Of a stretch of 64,000 bases of DNA, positions 32,053 to 42,932 are shown piece after piece (positions within the stretch are counted from its first letter, which is position 1; every line of letters starts with the position of its first letter). The notes beneath the pieces were generated by a model. That model had not been told where the DNA came from. It was given only the letters and a program-made list of their open reading frames with translations, and did no database searches. This DNA comes from Meghimatium bilineatum (taxonomy: Eukaryota; Mollusca; Gastropoda; Stylommatophora; Philomycidae), in the NCBI GenBank assembly GCA_034231615.1, contig CM067317.1:43161531-43225530 (forward strand), given 5' to 3'. The position numbers and the translations under genes are program-made.

Positions 32053-32299
32053 CTGAAAAGAGGGATACAAGGTAAGAGAAATTATGAAACAAAAACCAAA
32101 ATATTGGTTTGTAAATTCAGTATGCAGACAGATCAGGTCATAGCAAGACAACTATATACACTAAAATGCAAAATATTATATCATTTATTTAACAAAGATA
32201 GGCAGGGAAGTGTCACCTTTATAAACAAAATAAATATCTAATAATAATAATTCAAATATATTCTGTAAATAATTCAAATATTATGTGTACTGTCAATCA

Positions 32300-32820
32300 T
32301 TTCTTCTTATGGTCCATGCCATGTGACATTGGGTATGTTTATCAACAGCCTCCTGTTTCATGTGCAGTCAATAATTTCCAATACGGATGTTCTCCCATGC
32401 CACAATGCTAGGTTGTCCAGCATCTTCTCTCTTTGTCTTCCCCTACCCTTCTAATTTATGAATGAATTAATATCAACATGCCTAAATGCACAAGACCTAC
32501 AATCCCTAGCAACTGACCGACAAGCATGGAGAACTATGACATCCGCCCTATGTGCCAAACTTGGCAAAAGAGGAACTGACTGACCCTTCTTGCTCCTCAA
32601 CTTGTCTGTTGTCATGGTGTGTTCCCTCTTTCCTGTTCTCATGATATGTCCAAAAAATGTGTACTGTCTCTTTCTGATGTGGGTGAGCAGCTTTTTTTTA
32701 AAAATGAATTCCTTTCAAGTCATCTTCATTACGCTCTTTTATATGTCCATGGTGTTCTTAACATTCTTCTATAAAACCATACCACATCTCTGCTGCCTCA
32801 ATATAATTGTTCACTATTCT
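32300..32820 (-). pseudogene. LINE post-RT region, interrupted by a second LINE
   Basis: Minus strand from 32820: RMLRTPWTYKR, then KKLLTHIRKRQYTFFGHIMR, TGKREHTMTTDKLRSKKG (32590) and, beyond the insertion, RGRQREKMLDNLALWHGRTS. Removing the insert and one TSD joins RSKKG to GRGRQREKM in frame. Distant relative of the (TGA)n family (RKRQSSFFGHFMRQ...RGRQREKILDSL). Confidence 0.8.
32453..32582 (+). mobile_element. 130-bp LINE insertion with 8-bp TSD
   Basis: Only the last ~38 codons of a LINE: STCLNAQDLQSLATDRQAWR, TMTSALCAKLGKRGTD-stop, the stop sitting in TGACTGAC. Flanked by ACCCTTCT at 32445-32452 and 32583-32590. The host reading frame is continuous across the empty site, so this is an authentic, extremely truncated insertion. 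Confidence 0.85.
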
Positions 32821-32861
32821 GCACATTGTCTGTGCTTTTCAACTATTCTGAAATATTTAGG

Positions 32862-32992
32862 TACCACCAATGCAATCAATTATACCACCAATACATCCAA
32901 TTGTACCACAATGCATTCAATTGTACCACCAATACATCCAATTATACCATCAATACATCCAATTGTACCATCAATGCATTCAATTGTATCAA
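32862..32992. repeat. 21-bp minisatellite, about 6 copies
   Basis: Unit close to ACCACCAATACATCCAATTGT with ATGCATTC and ACCATC variants. Frames are open on both strands because 21 is a multiple of 3. Confidence 0.9.
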
Positions 32993-33129
32993 CAGCACAA
33001 TGTTCATGATCAGGTTTTGAGCTCCGAGTGATTTTGACAGATTTGTATTTGTTAGATGGGTTCCATAACGATTCAGCTAACAAGTTGATGAATTACATTA
33101 TAGTATAGATAAGAATTAATTATCTGTTT

Positions 33130-33780
33130 TGACTTTTAACCCATTGGCTATCGCAGCCAAAAAGATATGTGAAACAGAAGTTAAAAGGAGAATCATCATC
33201 ATCAAGTGCAGTGTCGAATGGCGTTGGAGATCATATCTCTCCATGTACATCGATTCCCCATATATGTCATCATCTCTGTTGGTGTCGTCAATTGAAGCCA
33301 TTTAGTCAAACTGTACAATATCTTTTCTCTAGGTCTTCTCCTTGGTTTTTTCCCCTCTATCATTCCTTTTGTCACTATATTTTCAATGCCTCCACTTCTC
33401 ATTATGTGCCCAATAAATGTTGACTGTCTTTTTCTTTTATTATCAATAATGCATATTTTCACATCCATCTTTCTAAGACATTCTTCATTAGTAATCCTTG
33501 CCGTCCAAGGAATGTTTAACGTTCTTCGAATAAATCACATTTCCGCTGCCTCCAATGATTTTTGTGATGTCTTATTTATTGTCAATGCTTCACTTCCATA
33601 GTGTAGCACTGGTTCAATGTAGCATTTGAGGACACGTTTTCTAGTATCCATCGATATGGACTTATTGTATAGGATTTGTTGCAAAAGGAGAATAGGAATG
33701 GCTAAAAATACTTTTAATGATATGAGGAAAATATTAACATCTAAACAAATTACAAATATAAATAACCCAAATATCTGAGG
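33130..33780 (+). pseudogene. Host LINE (plus) split by a minus-strand LINE
   Basis: Left of the insertion the plus strand reads AIAAKKICETEVKR; right of it RRIGMAKNTFNDMRKILTSK. Together they give the CETEVKRRIGMAKNTF stretch of the RT thumb, equal to QEIRRIGQAKTTFRKMKNIL in the copy at 29201. The frame stops soon after (33777). Confidence 0.75.
33194..33682 (-). pseudogene. 5'-truncated LINE, (TGA)n-tail relative, with 11-bp TSD
   Basis: Minus strand: QILYNKSISMDTRKRVLKCY, IEPVLHYGSEALTINKTSQK, EM-stop-FIRRTLNIPWTARIT, KRQSTFIGHIMRSGGIENIV, PRRRPREKILYSLTKW and ISNAIRHCT-stop at 33202, then (TGA)n. AAAAGGAGAAT at 33183-33193 and 33683-33693 is the TSD. More diverged in sequence than the copies at 2422 and 29201, with one Trp-to-stop change. 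Confidence 0.85.
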
Positions 33781-33877
33781 ATGTCAGACAAAAAGGAAGT
33801 GCCGCAGTAAGCAGACAAATAGAGGTAAATGCAAATAAGATAAATAGGTTACTGAAGAAAACTGTCAATATAGTTAG

Positions 33878-34947
33878 TTAGTTAGTCGTCGGATCATCAT
33901 CACTGCAAACTGGACACGTCCATAGTTGCTCCGATCTCTCCTTGAATGTACAGGCCATTACACTTTTGCTGACATTACCGGTCCTATGCTGGTTGACAAT
34001 CATTCTTCTGCGCCCTCCAAAATGTTCACTTCTAGCAACATTGCATTTCAATCCCTGATCTTTAATCCTAGCCATTGAAAAGGAATCATCATTCACATTA
34101 GTCTCACTCTCGCGTGTTATATCTCTTAAGTAATTCAAAACGTCAGCGCGATCCATTGGCCATCGCCCTGTGTCACAATCACGCATGATGCCAGTTGATC
34201 CGCTCTTTCATTGCCTCAAACACCCACATGTCCCGGCACGAAAATAAATGTAACCACTTTCAGGCTCACCTTTCTCAAGGCCTCAATCCACTGTTCGCGA
34301 ACGAGACCCACTTGTACCTTCTTAATCATACTCATAGAGTCACTCAAGATGCAGACCTGCGTTACCTTCTGTGTGCGTAGCCACTCAAATGCCATGGTCA
34401 CCGTCATAGTCTCCATGGTCATACTACTCATAGTGACAGAAAAGGCACCACTCTCCTCCTTGATCGTTTTACCTGCGCACTGAACTGTGAAAGCCCAAGC
34501 ACTGCGAACATGCCTAATTACAGATCCATCAGTGTATATAATCACATCCCCCTCTTTGGTATTCTCACTGACCAAAGCCTGCACTTCTTTCTCCACAGCT
34601 GTGGGACACCATTCTCTGCATTCCCTGCTAAGTGATATTACTACTCTCAAACAAGTTTTGAAATCTGTGGGTAGACTTATCCATTCCACACCTGCTGCCA
34701 CATCCTGCAATCTGTACATGCTTTGTATGACATCTTCAGCACGTCCCATCCACGACCTCCCTCTCTTGAGTCTGCTGCCTTTAACTTCCTGTATTTCTGA
34801 ATGCAACGGGTGTTCCTTATCTGCATATATTTGAAGGTACGCCCGTACACGGCAATACTGTAATCTGTGCTCAGCTGTTGGGCAGTCAAGTAGGTATCGC
34901 ATAGCTCTTGTCCATGTGTCTCTTGTGCATCCCAGTATGATACGCAT
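33878..34947 (-). pseudogene. RNase H domain and C-terminal tail of the I-type LINE
   Basis: From 34947: NAAMRIILGCTRDTWTRAMR, then DVIIYTDGSVIRHVRSAW (Asp), SSMTMETMTVTMAFEWL (Glu), VCILSDSMSMIKK (Asp) and FIFVPGHVGV (His region), all catalytic positions visible. A frameshift near 34215 moves to GRWPMDRADVLNYLRDITRE, RSEHFGGRRRMIVNQHRTG and LWTCPVCSDDDPTTN, whose CPxC may be half of a zinc-binding site. The stop TAA belongs to the terminal TAAC repeat. Confidence 0.85.
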
Positions 34948-35138
34948 TGCTGCATTCTAGATCCTATCCAGTCTTTCGATCTGAGTTTGGCTAAGAGTCA
35001 GAATTGCCAGTGCATATTCCATCACAGCCACAACCAAACCCTAGTACAAAAGAAATAACAACATCTGCTCACACTGCGCAGCAGCCATAACCTTCATTGC
35101 TGCTAAGCCTTTGCCTGTCCTTATAATAATGTGGTCTG

Positions 35139-36235
35139 TCAAAAAAACACACCCAGATATTGTATTGTGCTAGTTCTTTCTAAACTTTTCCCAGACAACG
35201 AAACTTGTGGCATTGGTGTCTTTACCATGTGATTGTTTAAGGAAAACCACGTCACGAATGTCTTAGAGGCATTAACCACTGCTCCTGTATCTCGACACCA
35301 ATTTGTCAGTCTGTCCAGCTCCTTCTGTAGTTCCACTACGCACTCTTCTCGATTTCTGCCCTGTCTATACACCAGGATATCATCGGCATATGACATCGTT
35401 CTGCCAGCACCTGTGATTTGATTGCCAGCGATATGTACTGTGTATACATTGAAAATTACAGGAGATAGAGGCGATCCCTGTGGCAGACCAGGGCTAATAA
35501 CCGTTGGTGCAGATATCCAGTTACCACACTTAAGAACTACTATCCTGTGCATCAGGCGGCACCAACCCACCGCATGACAAAAGGATTTACTGCAAGATTT
35601 ACCAGCTGGTCCATCATGATATCCAAGGACACCCTATTGTACGCATCCTCAAGGTCTATTGCGACCGCACATGTCTCCATGCACGAATCGAACCCCTCAA
35701 AAACATCCTGCGCAAATATGGCTGCATTATGCCATGTCTTCTTTCCTGGGTGATACCCTCCTAACAATGTTGATAAACACTTATTTCTTTCAAGATAACA
35801 CGATACCTTCCAGTCCACAATTTTTTCCAAAAGCTTGCCTATCGTATTCTGCATTGTTATTATTCTGTAGCCATGTATCCTAGTGTGGTCCATCCCCGAT
35901 TTGGGTAGTAGAACTAAATAGCTATGCAACCAGTCTTCTTTCACTGTGCCCTTTAGAAGGCTATTATTGAACATGACCACCACCTCTCTCAACTCCTCAT
36001 CCGTTCTCAGACTAATGTCATCGTATCTAATGCCATATGGCCCTGGTGCTGTGTTTTTTGTACTTTTCAGAGCCTTTCTCATTTCTTCAACTGTGATTAT
36101 CATATGGTTTTCCACGCTCAAGTTCTTACACGTGTCTGTAATCGTTTTCCTGATTTCTTGATATGCCTCCACATTTTTCTGACAAATTTGTGCGGTGTAG
36201 TGTGCCAGCAATGGCGCACCTTTTGTCTTGTCCAT
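35139..36235 (-). pseudogene. Reverse transcriptase domain of the I-type LINE
   Basis: From 36235: APLLAHYTAQICQKNVEAYQ, STKNTAPGPYGIRYDDI (RT motif 1), DWLHSYLVLLPKSG, GYRIITMQNTIGKLLEKIVD (motif 2), LSTLLGGYHPGKKTWHNAAI, CAVAIDLEDAYNRVSLDIMM (motif A, catalytic Asp). A frame shift at ~35560 leads to ISPGLPQGSPLSPVIFNVYT (motif B), RTMSYADDILVYRQG (motif C, both Asp) and STIQYLGVFF. All catalytic residues survive in two overlapping frames. Motif 2 shows HGYRIITM for the usual NYRPISL. Confidence 0.9.
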
Positions 36236-36516
36236 CCTCTATCAGACGGTATCGTCGCTCTGGAAATCGGCAATAGTCACATGTCTTGTAAGACCATTCA
36301 TGGATTTGTGTAAACGCCAGAACAATTTTAGTGACTTTTCGCTGTGATCTCCTGGCAAAATTCATCCCATTTTGACGCCTTTGCTGACTTTGCAATATCT
36401 TTGAATGTTTGGACTAAGATATCTTTCTTCCGTTTCCATTGTGCGACCTCCATGGGCTGAGCCACAACACGTTTCCTTGCTCTTTGCCATAGTGCTACTG
36501 CTTTCTGTTTCTCACT

Positions 36517-37319
36517 TCATGCCCTTTGTTCCTCTTCGTTCCACCAGAGGGTCTTATCCCACACCTGACTTCCCACTACTCGAATTCTGTTGTCTTGTCG
36601 AATTCTGCTCACAACATCCACTCCTCTGCGATCATACTTAAAGGATCTTACCTTTGGCCTTATCTGCTTACTTTTGTCATTTTTCAAGAGAACAACACAT
36701 GGGAGGTGGTCACTGCCATGATGCCCCAGCACGTCCCATTTGCAGATAGCCACAGAAGCCGATGACACAATGCCAGGTCGATAGCGCTATCATCATCACC
36801 ATCCCTGCTTGCCATCCTTGTTATACGGCCATCGTTAAGGCACACCAGGTCCGTATCTGTCAGGGCCTCCTCAAGCTCTCTTCCCTGTTTGTTCGAAGCA
36901 ATATTGCCCCATGATCTACCTTTCGCACTGAAGTCACTACAGAAGAGGATCTGCTTTTCCTGTTCCATTATCTCTCCTAGGATTTTCCAACCCTGAAGAT
37001 CAACGCTCAAGTTGCAGGCATACACATTTACAATCATGAATGGGTGCTGGACCCTCTGGACTCTCACTGCCTGTAACTGGATATTCTTGCTATCCCACTT
37101 GGACATATCGACCTCGCATACACTAAAACCCTCACGTACTAAGATTGCCTGTCCAAGGTGTCGCCTGTTGTAGAAACACTGAAATCTGGCTATCTTGATG
37201 TTACCACTTTCACCTAACTGTGTATCCTGCAATGTGACGATATCAGCACAGTAATACATATTTTCTAACTCTAGTCTACGCTTGTGTACACTGGCCACAT
37301 TCCAAAACAGAACATGCAC
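36517..37319 (-). pseudogene. APE-type endonuclease of the I-type LINE
   Basis: Starts HVLFWNVASVHKRRLELENM, with DIVTLQDTQLGE (metal-binding Glu region, usually LQET), FCSDFSAKGRSWG (usually GDFNAHH; Ser replaces Asn), DDSAIDLALC and, after a frame change near 36770, VLGHHGSDHLPCVV with the catalytic SDH. The Asn-to-Ser change at a catalytic position would impair cleavage. The frame remains open for ~200 codons. Confidence 0.85.
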
Positions 37320-38074
37320 GTTTCTAATTCCTAGCCTAGCTGTTTTCGATCTTGTTCGTCTAGCACCCGCCCAGTGATTTTTCCTTTTTGAGCCACCTCG
37401 TTTAGGCTGCTGATATTGATCTCAATTTTTCAAACTGTGTAACGGCGATTACACTCACGCTTAGCTTAGATGCATGCACTCCATTAGCACCGGCGAAGAT
37501 CTTAATGAGTGGACCTCCCGGTCAGAGAATAACAGCACATCACCACACAATCTCCTAATTGAAAACAACGAATATATCCATTGTTCAAATGAAACTGTAG
37601 GCAACACACAAAACACTTGTGTTGTTATCCACCATTTTGACTGGAAGATATAATAATTTTGTCAATATAAAATAATAAAATATAGAAAATAACAATAAAA
37701 CAAAGAACAAATACAATTGTCAACATGTCGGTCCAATTGGGACCTTTATCAAAACAAAAACAGTTAGGAAAACAAAACCATAACGAATTTAACCAAAATG
37801 GCTGGGAGAATGATCTCTCACCAGGAAATCATCAGTGACAAATCCAGTGAAAAACACAATACTAATACGTGCATATTGATGCGTACAATATGTATAAACT
37901 ATGAAATACTAAAAGATGAAATATGCAAAACTAAAGACATGGGACACCAAATAGCATTACCAAGGATGGGGTTAGTGGGGGACGGGAGATAAAAGGGGAA
38001 AGGATAGAGAAAGATAGCGCACGCAGGAGCGGGGGGCCTACAAATAGAGGGAACATAGAAATGTGTAAAGAAGA

Positions 38075-38596
38075 TTCTTGTGACTAACGGGAATTGAACC
38101 AGTCCGTTCAACGGCACCAAATCGCCTAGCAACTATTGAACACACGTTCTTCCGTACTTGACTAACCGCATCTCCAAAAAAATATATGATTTCATCAAGC
38201 CATTCAAACCGTGCACACAAAGTCACCAGAACGCAAAATTGCATTGTCTATATATGTTATCTATGTTTACAAGAAGACCTATCAGCCCTTGTATAACTAA
38301 TACAGATATTATGTTATATGTTTGTTGTTACTGAGGATATTTCAATACCTGTACGGGATGTTTGTTGTTGTTGTAATAGTCCTTGTCTCGATCTGTCTGT
38401 TCTGGTGACTTTGTGTGCACGGTTTGAGTGGCTTGATGAAATCGCATCTTTTTTGGGAGATGCGGTTAGTCAAGTACGGAAGAACGCGTGTTCAATAGTT
38501 GCTAGGCGATTTGGTGCCGTTGAACGGACTGGTTCAATTCCCGTTAGTCTCAAGAATTTTTAAAATTTTTCATCTGGCTTCCTACTTATATTTACT
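38075..38596 (-). mobile_element. 522-bp inverted-arm element with Pol III-like boxes, copy 1
   Basis: Reverse-complement copy of 41115-41636. Two ~155-bp arms (38079-38231, 38400-38552) face each other across a 168-bp spacer. Each arm contains GGTTAGTCAAGTACGG (A-box-like) and, about 65 bases on, GACTGGTTCAATTCCCG (B-box-like). TGTGTAAAGAAGA at 38062-38074 and 38597-38609 is the 13-bp flanking duplication. In this copy the left arm ends TTGTGAC where others have TTGAGAC. Confidence 0.75.
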
Positions 38597-38811
38597 TGTG
38601 TAAAGAAGAATAGCATTTGACAGTATAGGATAGATAATGAAATATATAAACATCCAAATACAAATATGTATACATTCTATTTGATAATCATAGATAACTA
38701 TAAATATAAGCACATATCGATACAAATATCAAGACATATATGAAAGTATATACTGATATCACAGCATACATAGGAATACAGACACATACATGTATATAGG
38801 TAACTGCACAC

Positions 38812-38859
<48 letters not shown>

Positions 38860-39126
38860 TATACATACACACAAATGTGGATATATAAATATATACATAT
38901 GCAAAAGCATAATAATATATATATACGAACATACATACAAATACAAGTATACTAGGAACACACACAAGGATATATCTAACATGATCGATACATAGATATA
39001 AGAAAGATACCCACACAACATGCACAAGCATGTAAATGTATCCAAACACGAGCAATAGCTCAAACAAGAATATGTATGCATCTATTTATCTATCTATGCA
39101 CTGTGGCCCTTGTTTGCCATGCGGCT

Positions 39127-39978
39127 TCAGGGGTGGAAGAGTTCTCTGGAGATGGCCTTCTTGTGCGCTGTTTGTAAGCTTGTTCCTATGGCTTCTTTGA
39201 TTTCTGTGATCCATCTTTTACATGGTCTGCCTCTGGCTTTATAACCGTTATATCTATGTGTCATAGCCATTTGTGGCATGCTATCTATCGGTAGTTTGGA
39301 AGCGTGTGAAAACCACTTGATCTGTTGTCTTTTGAAGTGTTCCAATACTGGTATTGTTTTGGTTATCTGATGTTATCGTTTCTAATTCTATCTCTTAATT
39401 CTATCTGACACTCCGCATATTCTTTGTAGACATGTCATTTCTGTTGTCACTATTTGCTTTTGTCTTGTGCTGTCATTGTCCAGGTTTGGCACTGGTAGCA
39501 TAGTGATAGAATAATAATAGTCTTGTATAATACAACTTTAGTGTCTATGTTTACATTTTTGTTCTTGAAAATAAGTGTCATCTGTCCTAGGATCTGGTAT
39601 GTTTTGTTGCATCTATTTTGTATCTCTTTACTGGTTTTCCCTTCACTTGATATAATGCTTCCTAAGTAAGTGAACTCTTTTACCCGTTTAAGGTGTTTAT
39701 CATTGATGGAGATAGTGATATTTCTTTCATTCTTTGCTATTGCCATTATTTCGGTCTTTTCAATATTGATCTTCATGTTGAATTTTTGACATGTTGTGTG
39801 GAGTCTGTTCATATGGTCTTGCAATTGTTCTTCTGATGTCGCTATTATTACTTGGTCATCTACAAAGAGTAGTTCATTCAATTTGTCTTTTATGTAATCT
39901 TCTTCATTGGTACTATTTAGTTTATAGATGTGGTCGATATGTTATAAAAAGTAGAGGGGATAGGACACACCCCTGGAG
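39127..39978 (-). pseudogene. RTE-type LINE: RT motif C to C-terminal tail
   Basis: Minus from 39978: degenerate motif B (RGVSYPLYFL), HIDHIYKLNSTNEEDY, DKLNELLFVDDQVIIATSEE (catalytic box, FVDD), QKFNMKINIEKTEIMAI, KEFTYLGSIISSEGKTSKEI, SLCYQCQTWTMTAQDK; then, out of frame, KRQQIKWFSHASKLPIDSM, YKARGRPCKRWITEIKEAIG and a stop near 39127. It sits inside the left arm of the inverted repeat and is absent from the right arm, so it arrived after the inversion. Confidence 0.85.
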
Positions 39979-41114
39979 ACATTTTCTCACATGAATACAT
40001 ATAACATGAACATTCGCACACATAGAGATATATACATGTATTTTTATACCCATTCGTTCACATGAAGATATTCACATGTATTACTCTAACACAAGAATAA
40101 CCCCACGGTATTAACATTAATTACCGTTTTATTTTATTTACCCACTACTTTTTAACAACCTCTTCCCCCTATTCTTATTTTATTATACTCCTATTTATTT
40201 TGTAGCCATATTCCTATGTACCTTGTAATTGTTTATGTGCACGCTCATCAGCAATTAGCTCTGTTTTTGTTAGATTTCAGTGTATTTGTAATTTGTCTTT
40301 GTTGTTTCTGTTGTTTATATCTGTCAATTCTATGATTGTACCCTATTTTGTTTAATCGTATTACCTCATTTTAAACCTTTTTTTTTAAATACAGAAGGGT
40401 ACCCATACACACATATGTATGAATATGTATATACATATTATTTTACATGGTTTTGTGTATCCATACAGTTGTTTTGGGTCACGCATTTGCATGTGTACAT
40501 ATTCTTGTGTTAGATTAATACATGTGAATATCTTCATGTGAACGAATGGGTATAAAAATACATGTATATATCTCTATGTGTGCGAATGTTCATGTTATAT
40601 GTATTCATGTGAGAAAATGTTTATGTGAATGCGTGTGTATATATTATGTTGATACTTATTTTGTGTCATTATGCACACATATTCTTGTTTGAGCTATTGC
40701 TCGTGTTTGGATACATTTACATGCTTGTGCATGTTGTGTGGGTATCTTTCTTATATCTATGTATTGATCATGTTAGATATATCCTTGTGTGTGTTCCTAG
40801 TATACTTGTATTTGTATGTATGTTCGTATATATATTGTTATGCTTTTGCATATGTATATATTTAATATCCACATTTGTGTGATGTATATGTATATGTTGT
40901 GTGTGCAGTTACCTATATACATGTATGTGTCTGTATTCCTATGTATGCTGTGATATCATTATATACTTTCATATATGTCTAGATATTTGTATCGATATGT
41001 GCTTATATTTATAGTTATCTATGATTATCAAATAGAATGTATACATATTTGTATTTGGATGTTTATATATTTCATTATCTATCCTATACTGTCAAATGCT
41101 GTCTTCTTTACACA

Positions 41115-41636
41115 AGTAAATATAAGTAGGAAGCCAGATGAAAATTTTTTTTAATTCTTGAGACTAACGGGAATTGAACCAGTCCGTTCAACGGCACCAA
41201 ATCGCCTAGCAACTATTGAACACGCGTTCTTCCGTACTTGACTAACCGCATCTCCCAAAAAAGATGCGATTTCATCAAGCCACTCAAACCGTGCACACAA
41301 AGTCACCAGAACAGACAGATCGAGACAAGGACTATTACAACAACAACAAACATCCCGTACACGTATTGAAATATCCTCAGTAACAACAAACATATAACAT
41401 AATATCTGTATTAGTTATACAAGGGCCGATAGGTCTTCTTGTAAACATAGATTACATATATAGACAATACAATTTTGCGTTCTGGTGACTTTGTGTGCAT
41501 GGTTTGAATGGCTTGATGAAATCATATATTTTTTTGGAGATGCGGTTAGTCAAGTACGGAAGAACGTGTGTTCAATAGTTGCTAGGCGATTTGGTGCCGT
41601 TGAACGGACTGGTTCAATTCCCGTTAGTCTCAAGAA
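41115..41636 (+). mobile_element. 522-bp inverted-arm element, copy 2
   Basis: Arms 41158-41311 (minus) and 41479-41632 (plus), each ending at the outside in CTTGAGACTAACGGGAATTG. The 5' end has an extra AGTAAATATAAGTAGGAAGC leader and a T-run not present at the 3' end, so the ends are asymmetric. Flanked by TCTTCTTTACACA at 41102-41114 and 41637-41649. Confidence 0.8.
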
Positions 41637-42147
41637 TCTTCTTTACACATTTCTATGTTCCCTCTATTTGTAGGCCCCCCGCTCCTGCGTGCGCTATCTT
41701 TCTCTATCCTTTCCCCTTTTATCTCCCGTCCCCCACTAACCCCATCCTTGGTCATGCTATTTTGTGTCCCATGTCTTTAGTTTTGCATATTTCATCTTTT
41801 AGTATTTCATAGTTTATACATATTGTACGCATCAATATGCATGTATTAGTATTGTGTTTTTCACTGGATTTGTCACTGATGATTTCCTGGTGAGAGATCA
41901 TTCTCCCAGCCATTTTGGTTAAATTCGTTATGGTTTTGTTTTCCTAACTGTTTTTGTTGTCTTGATAAAGGTCCCAATTGGACTGACATGTTGACAATTG
42001 TATTTGTTCTTTGTTATATCTATGCATTGACCATGTTAGATATATCCTTGTGTGTGTTCCTAGAATACTTGTAATTGTATGTATGTTCGTATATATATTG
42101 TTATGCTTTTGCATATGTATATATTTATATATCCACATATGTATATA

Positions 42148-42191
<44 letters not shown>

Positions 42192-42410
42192 GTTGTGTGT
42201 GCAGTAACCTATATACATGTATGTGTCTGTATTCCTATGTATGCTGTGATATCAGTATATACTTTTATATATGTCTAGATATTTGTATCGATATGTGCTT
42301 ATATTTATAGTTATCTATGATTATCAAATAGAATGTATACATATTTGTATTTGGATGTTTATATATTTCATTATCTATCCTATACTGTCAAATGCTGTCT
42401 TCTTTACACA

Positions 42411-42932
42411 AGTAAATATAAGTAGGAAGCCAGATGAAAATTTTTTTTAATTCTTGAGACTAACGGGAATTGAACCAGTCCGTTCAACGGCACCAAATCG
42501 CCTAGCAACTATTGAACACGCGTTCTTCCGTACTTGACTAACCGCATCTCCCAAAAAAGATGCGATTTCATCAAGCCACTCAAACCGTGCACACAAAGTC
42601 ACCAGAACAGACAGATCGAGACAAGGACTATTACAACAACAACAAACATCCTGTACACGTATTGAAATATCCTCAGTAACAACAAACATATAACATAATA
42701 TCTGTATTAGTTATACAAGGGCCGATAGGTCTTCTTGTAAACATAGATTACATATATAGACAATACAATTTTGCGTTCTGGTGACTTTGTGTGCATGGTT
42801 TGAATGGCTTGATGAAATCATATATTTTTTTGGAGATGCGGTTAGTCAAGTACGGAAGAACGTGTGTTCAATAGTTGCTAGGCGATTTGGTGCCGTTGAA
42901 CGGACTGGTTCAATTCCCGTTAGTCTCAAGAA
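42411..42932 (+). mobile_element. 522-bp inverted-arm element, copy 3
   Basis: Carried in the second tandem module, exactly 1296 bp after copy 2, with the same 13-bp flanks (42398-42410, 42933-42945). It is therefore a segmental copy and not an independent insertion. The right-arm upstream half has ATATATTTTTTT where the left arm has AAAAAAGATGCG. Confidence 0.8.

Larger units (their letters stand above)
33872..37430 (-). mobile_element. Near-complete, decayed I-type LINE (APE endonuclease - RT - RNase H)
   Basis: About 3.56 kb on the minus strand with domains in standard order. A basic leader (GGSKRKNHWAGARRTRSKTA) opens before the endonuclease at about 37420, followed by APE endonuclease (36517-37319), linker and RT (35139-36235), thumb (34950-35140, partly frameshifted: GLAAMKVMAAAQCEQMLLFL), RNase H (34216-34947) and a C-terminal tail (33878-34186). 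The 3' end is a short TAAC repeat holding the stop codon. RNase H plus a C-terminal CPxC points to the I group. Several frameshifts and stops make it inactive. Fragments of the family recur at 1, 7046, 10200 and 30090. Confidence 0.85.
37662..42014. repeat. Large inverted repeat, ~1.5-kb arms
   Basis: 37690-39090 is the reverse complement of 40655-42014, and 39980-40097 of 40499-40625. The left arm is interrupted by LINE sequence (39127-39978). The central spacer is about 400 bp (40098-40498), AT-rich without features. Arms are near-identical apart from (TA)n length, for example about 16 TA units at 38820 that are missing in the right arm. Confidence 0.9.

Noticed and set aside
33130-33780. 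Apparent twin-priming (5' inversion) of one LINE
   Set aside because: An 11-bp TSD brackets the minus-strand part, and the plus-strand frame is continuous across it, so it is nested insertion.
33872-37430. Active autonomous LINE
   Set aside because: All domains are recognisable, but frames break between endonuclease, RT and RNase H, and the endonuclease FSAKG lacks the usual catalytic Asn.
38698-39081. Hydrophobic Cys/Tyr-rich frames (YSCLSYCSCLD, IYIYIYIYI) on both arms of the inverted repeat
   Set aside because: Arise from AT/CA-rich simple sequence around (TA)n; frames shift freely between module copies.
41536-41632. A functional tRNA gene
   Set aside because: A- and B-box-like strings are present, but the acceptor ends do not pair properly (only GAGA/TCTC) and one T-stem pair fails; better described as a tRNA-related or Pol III-like repeat.
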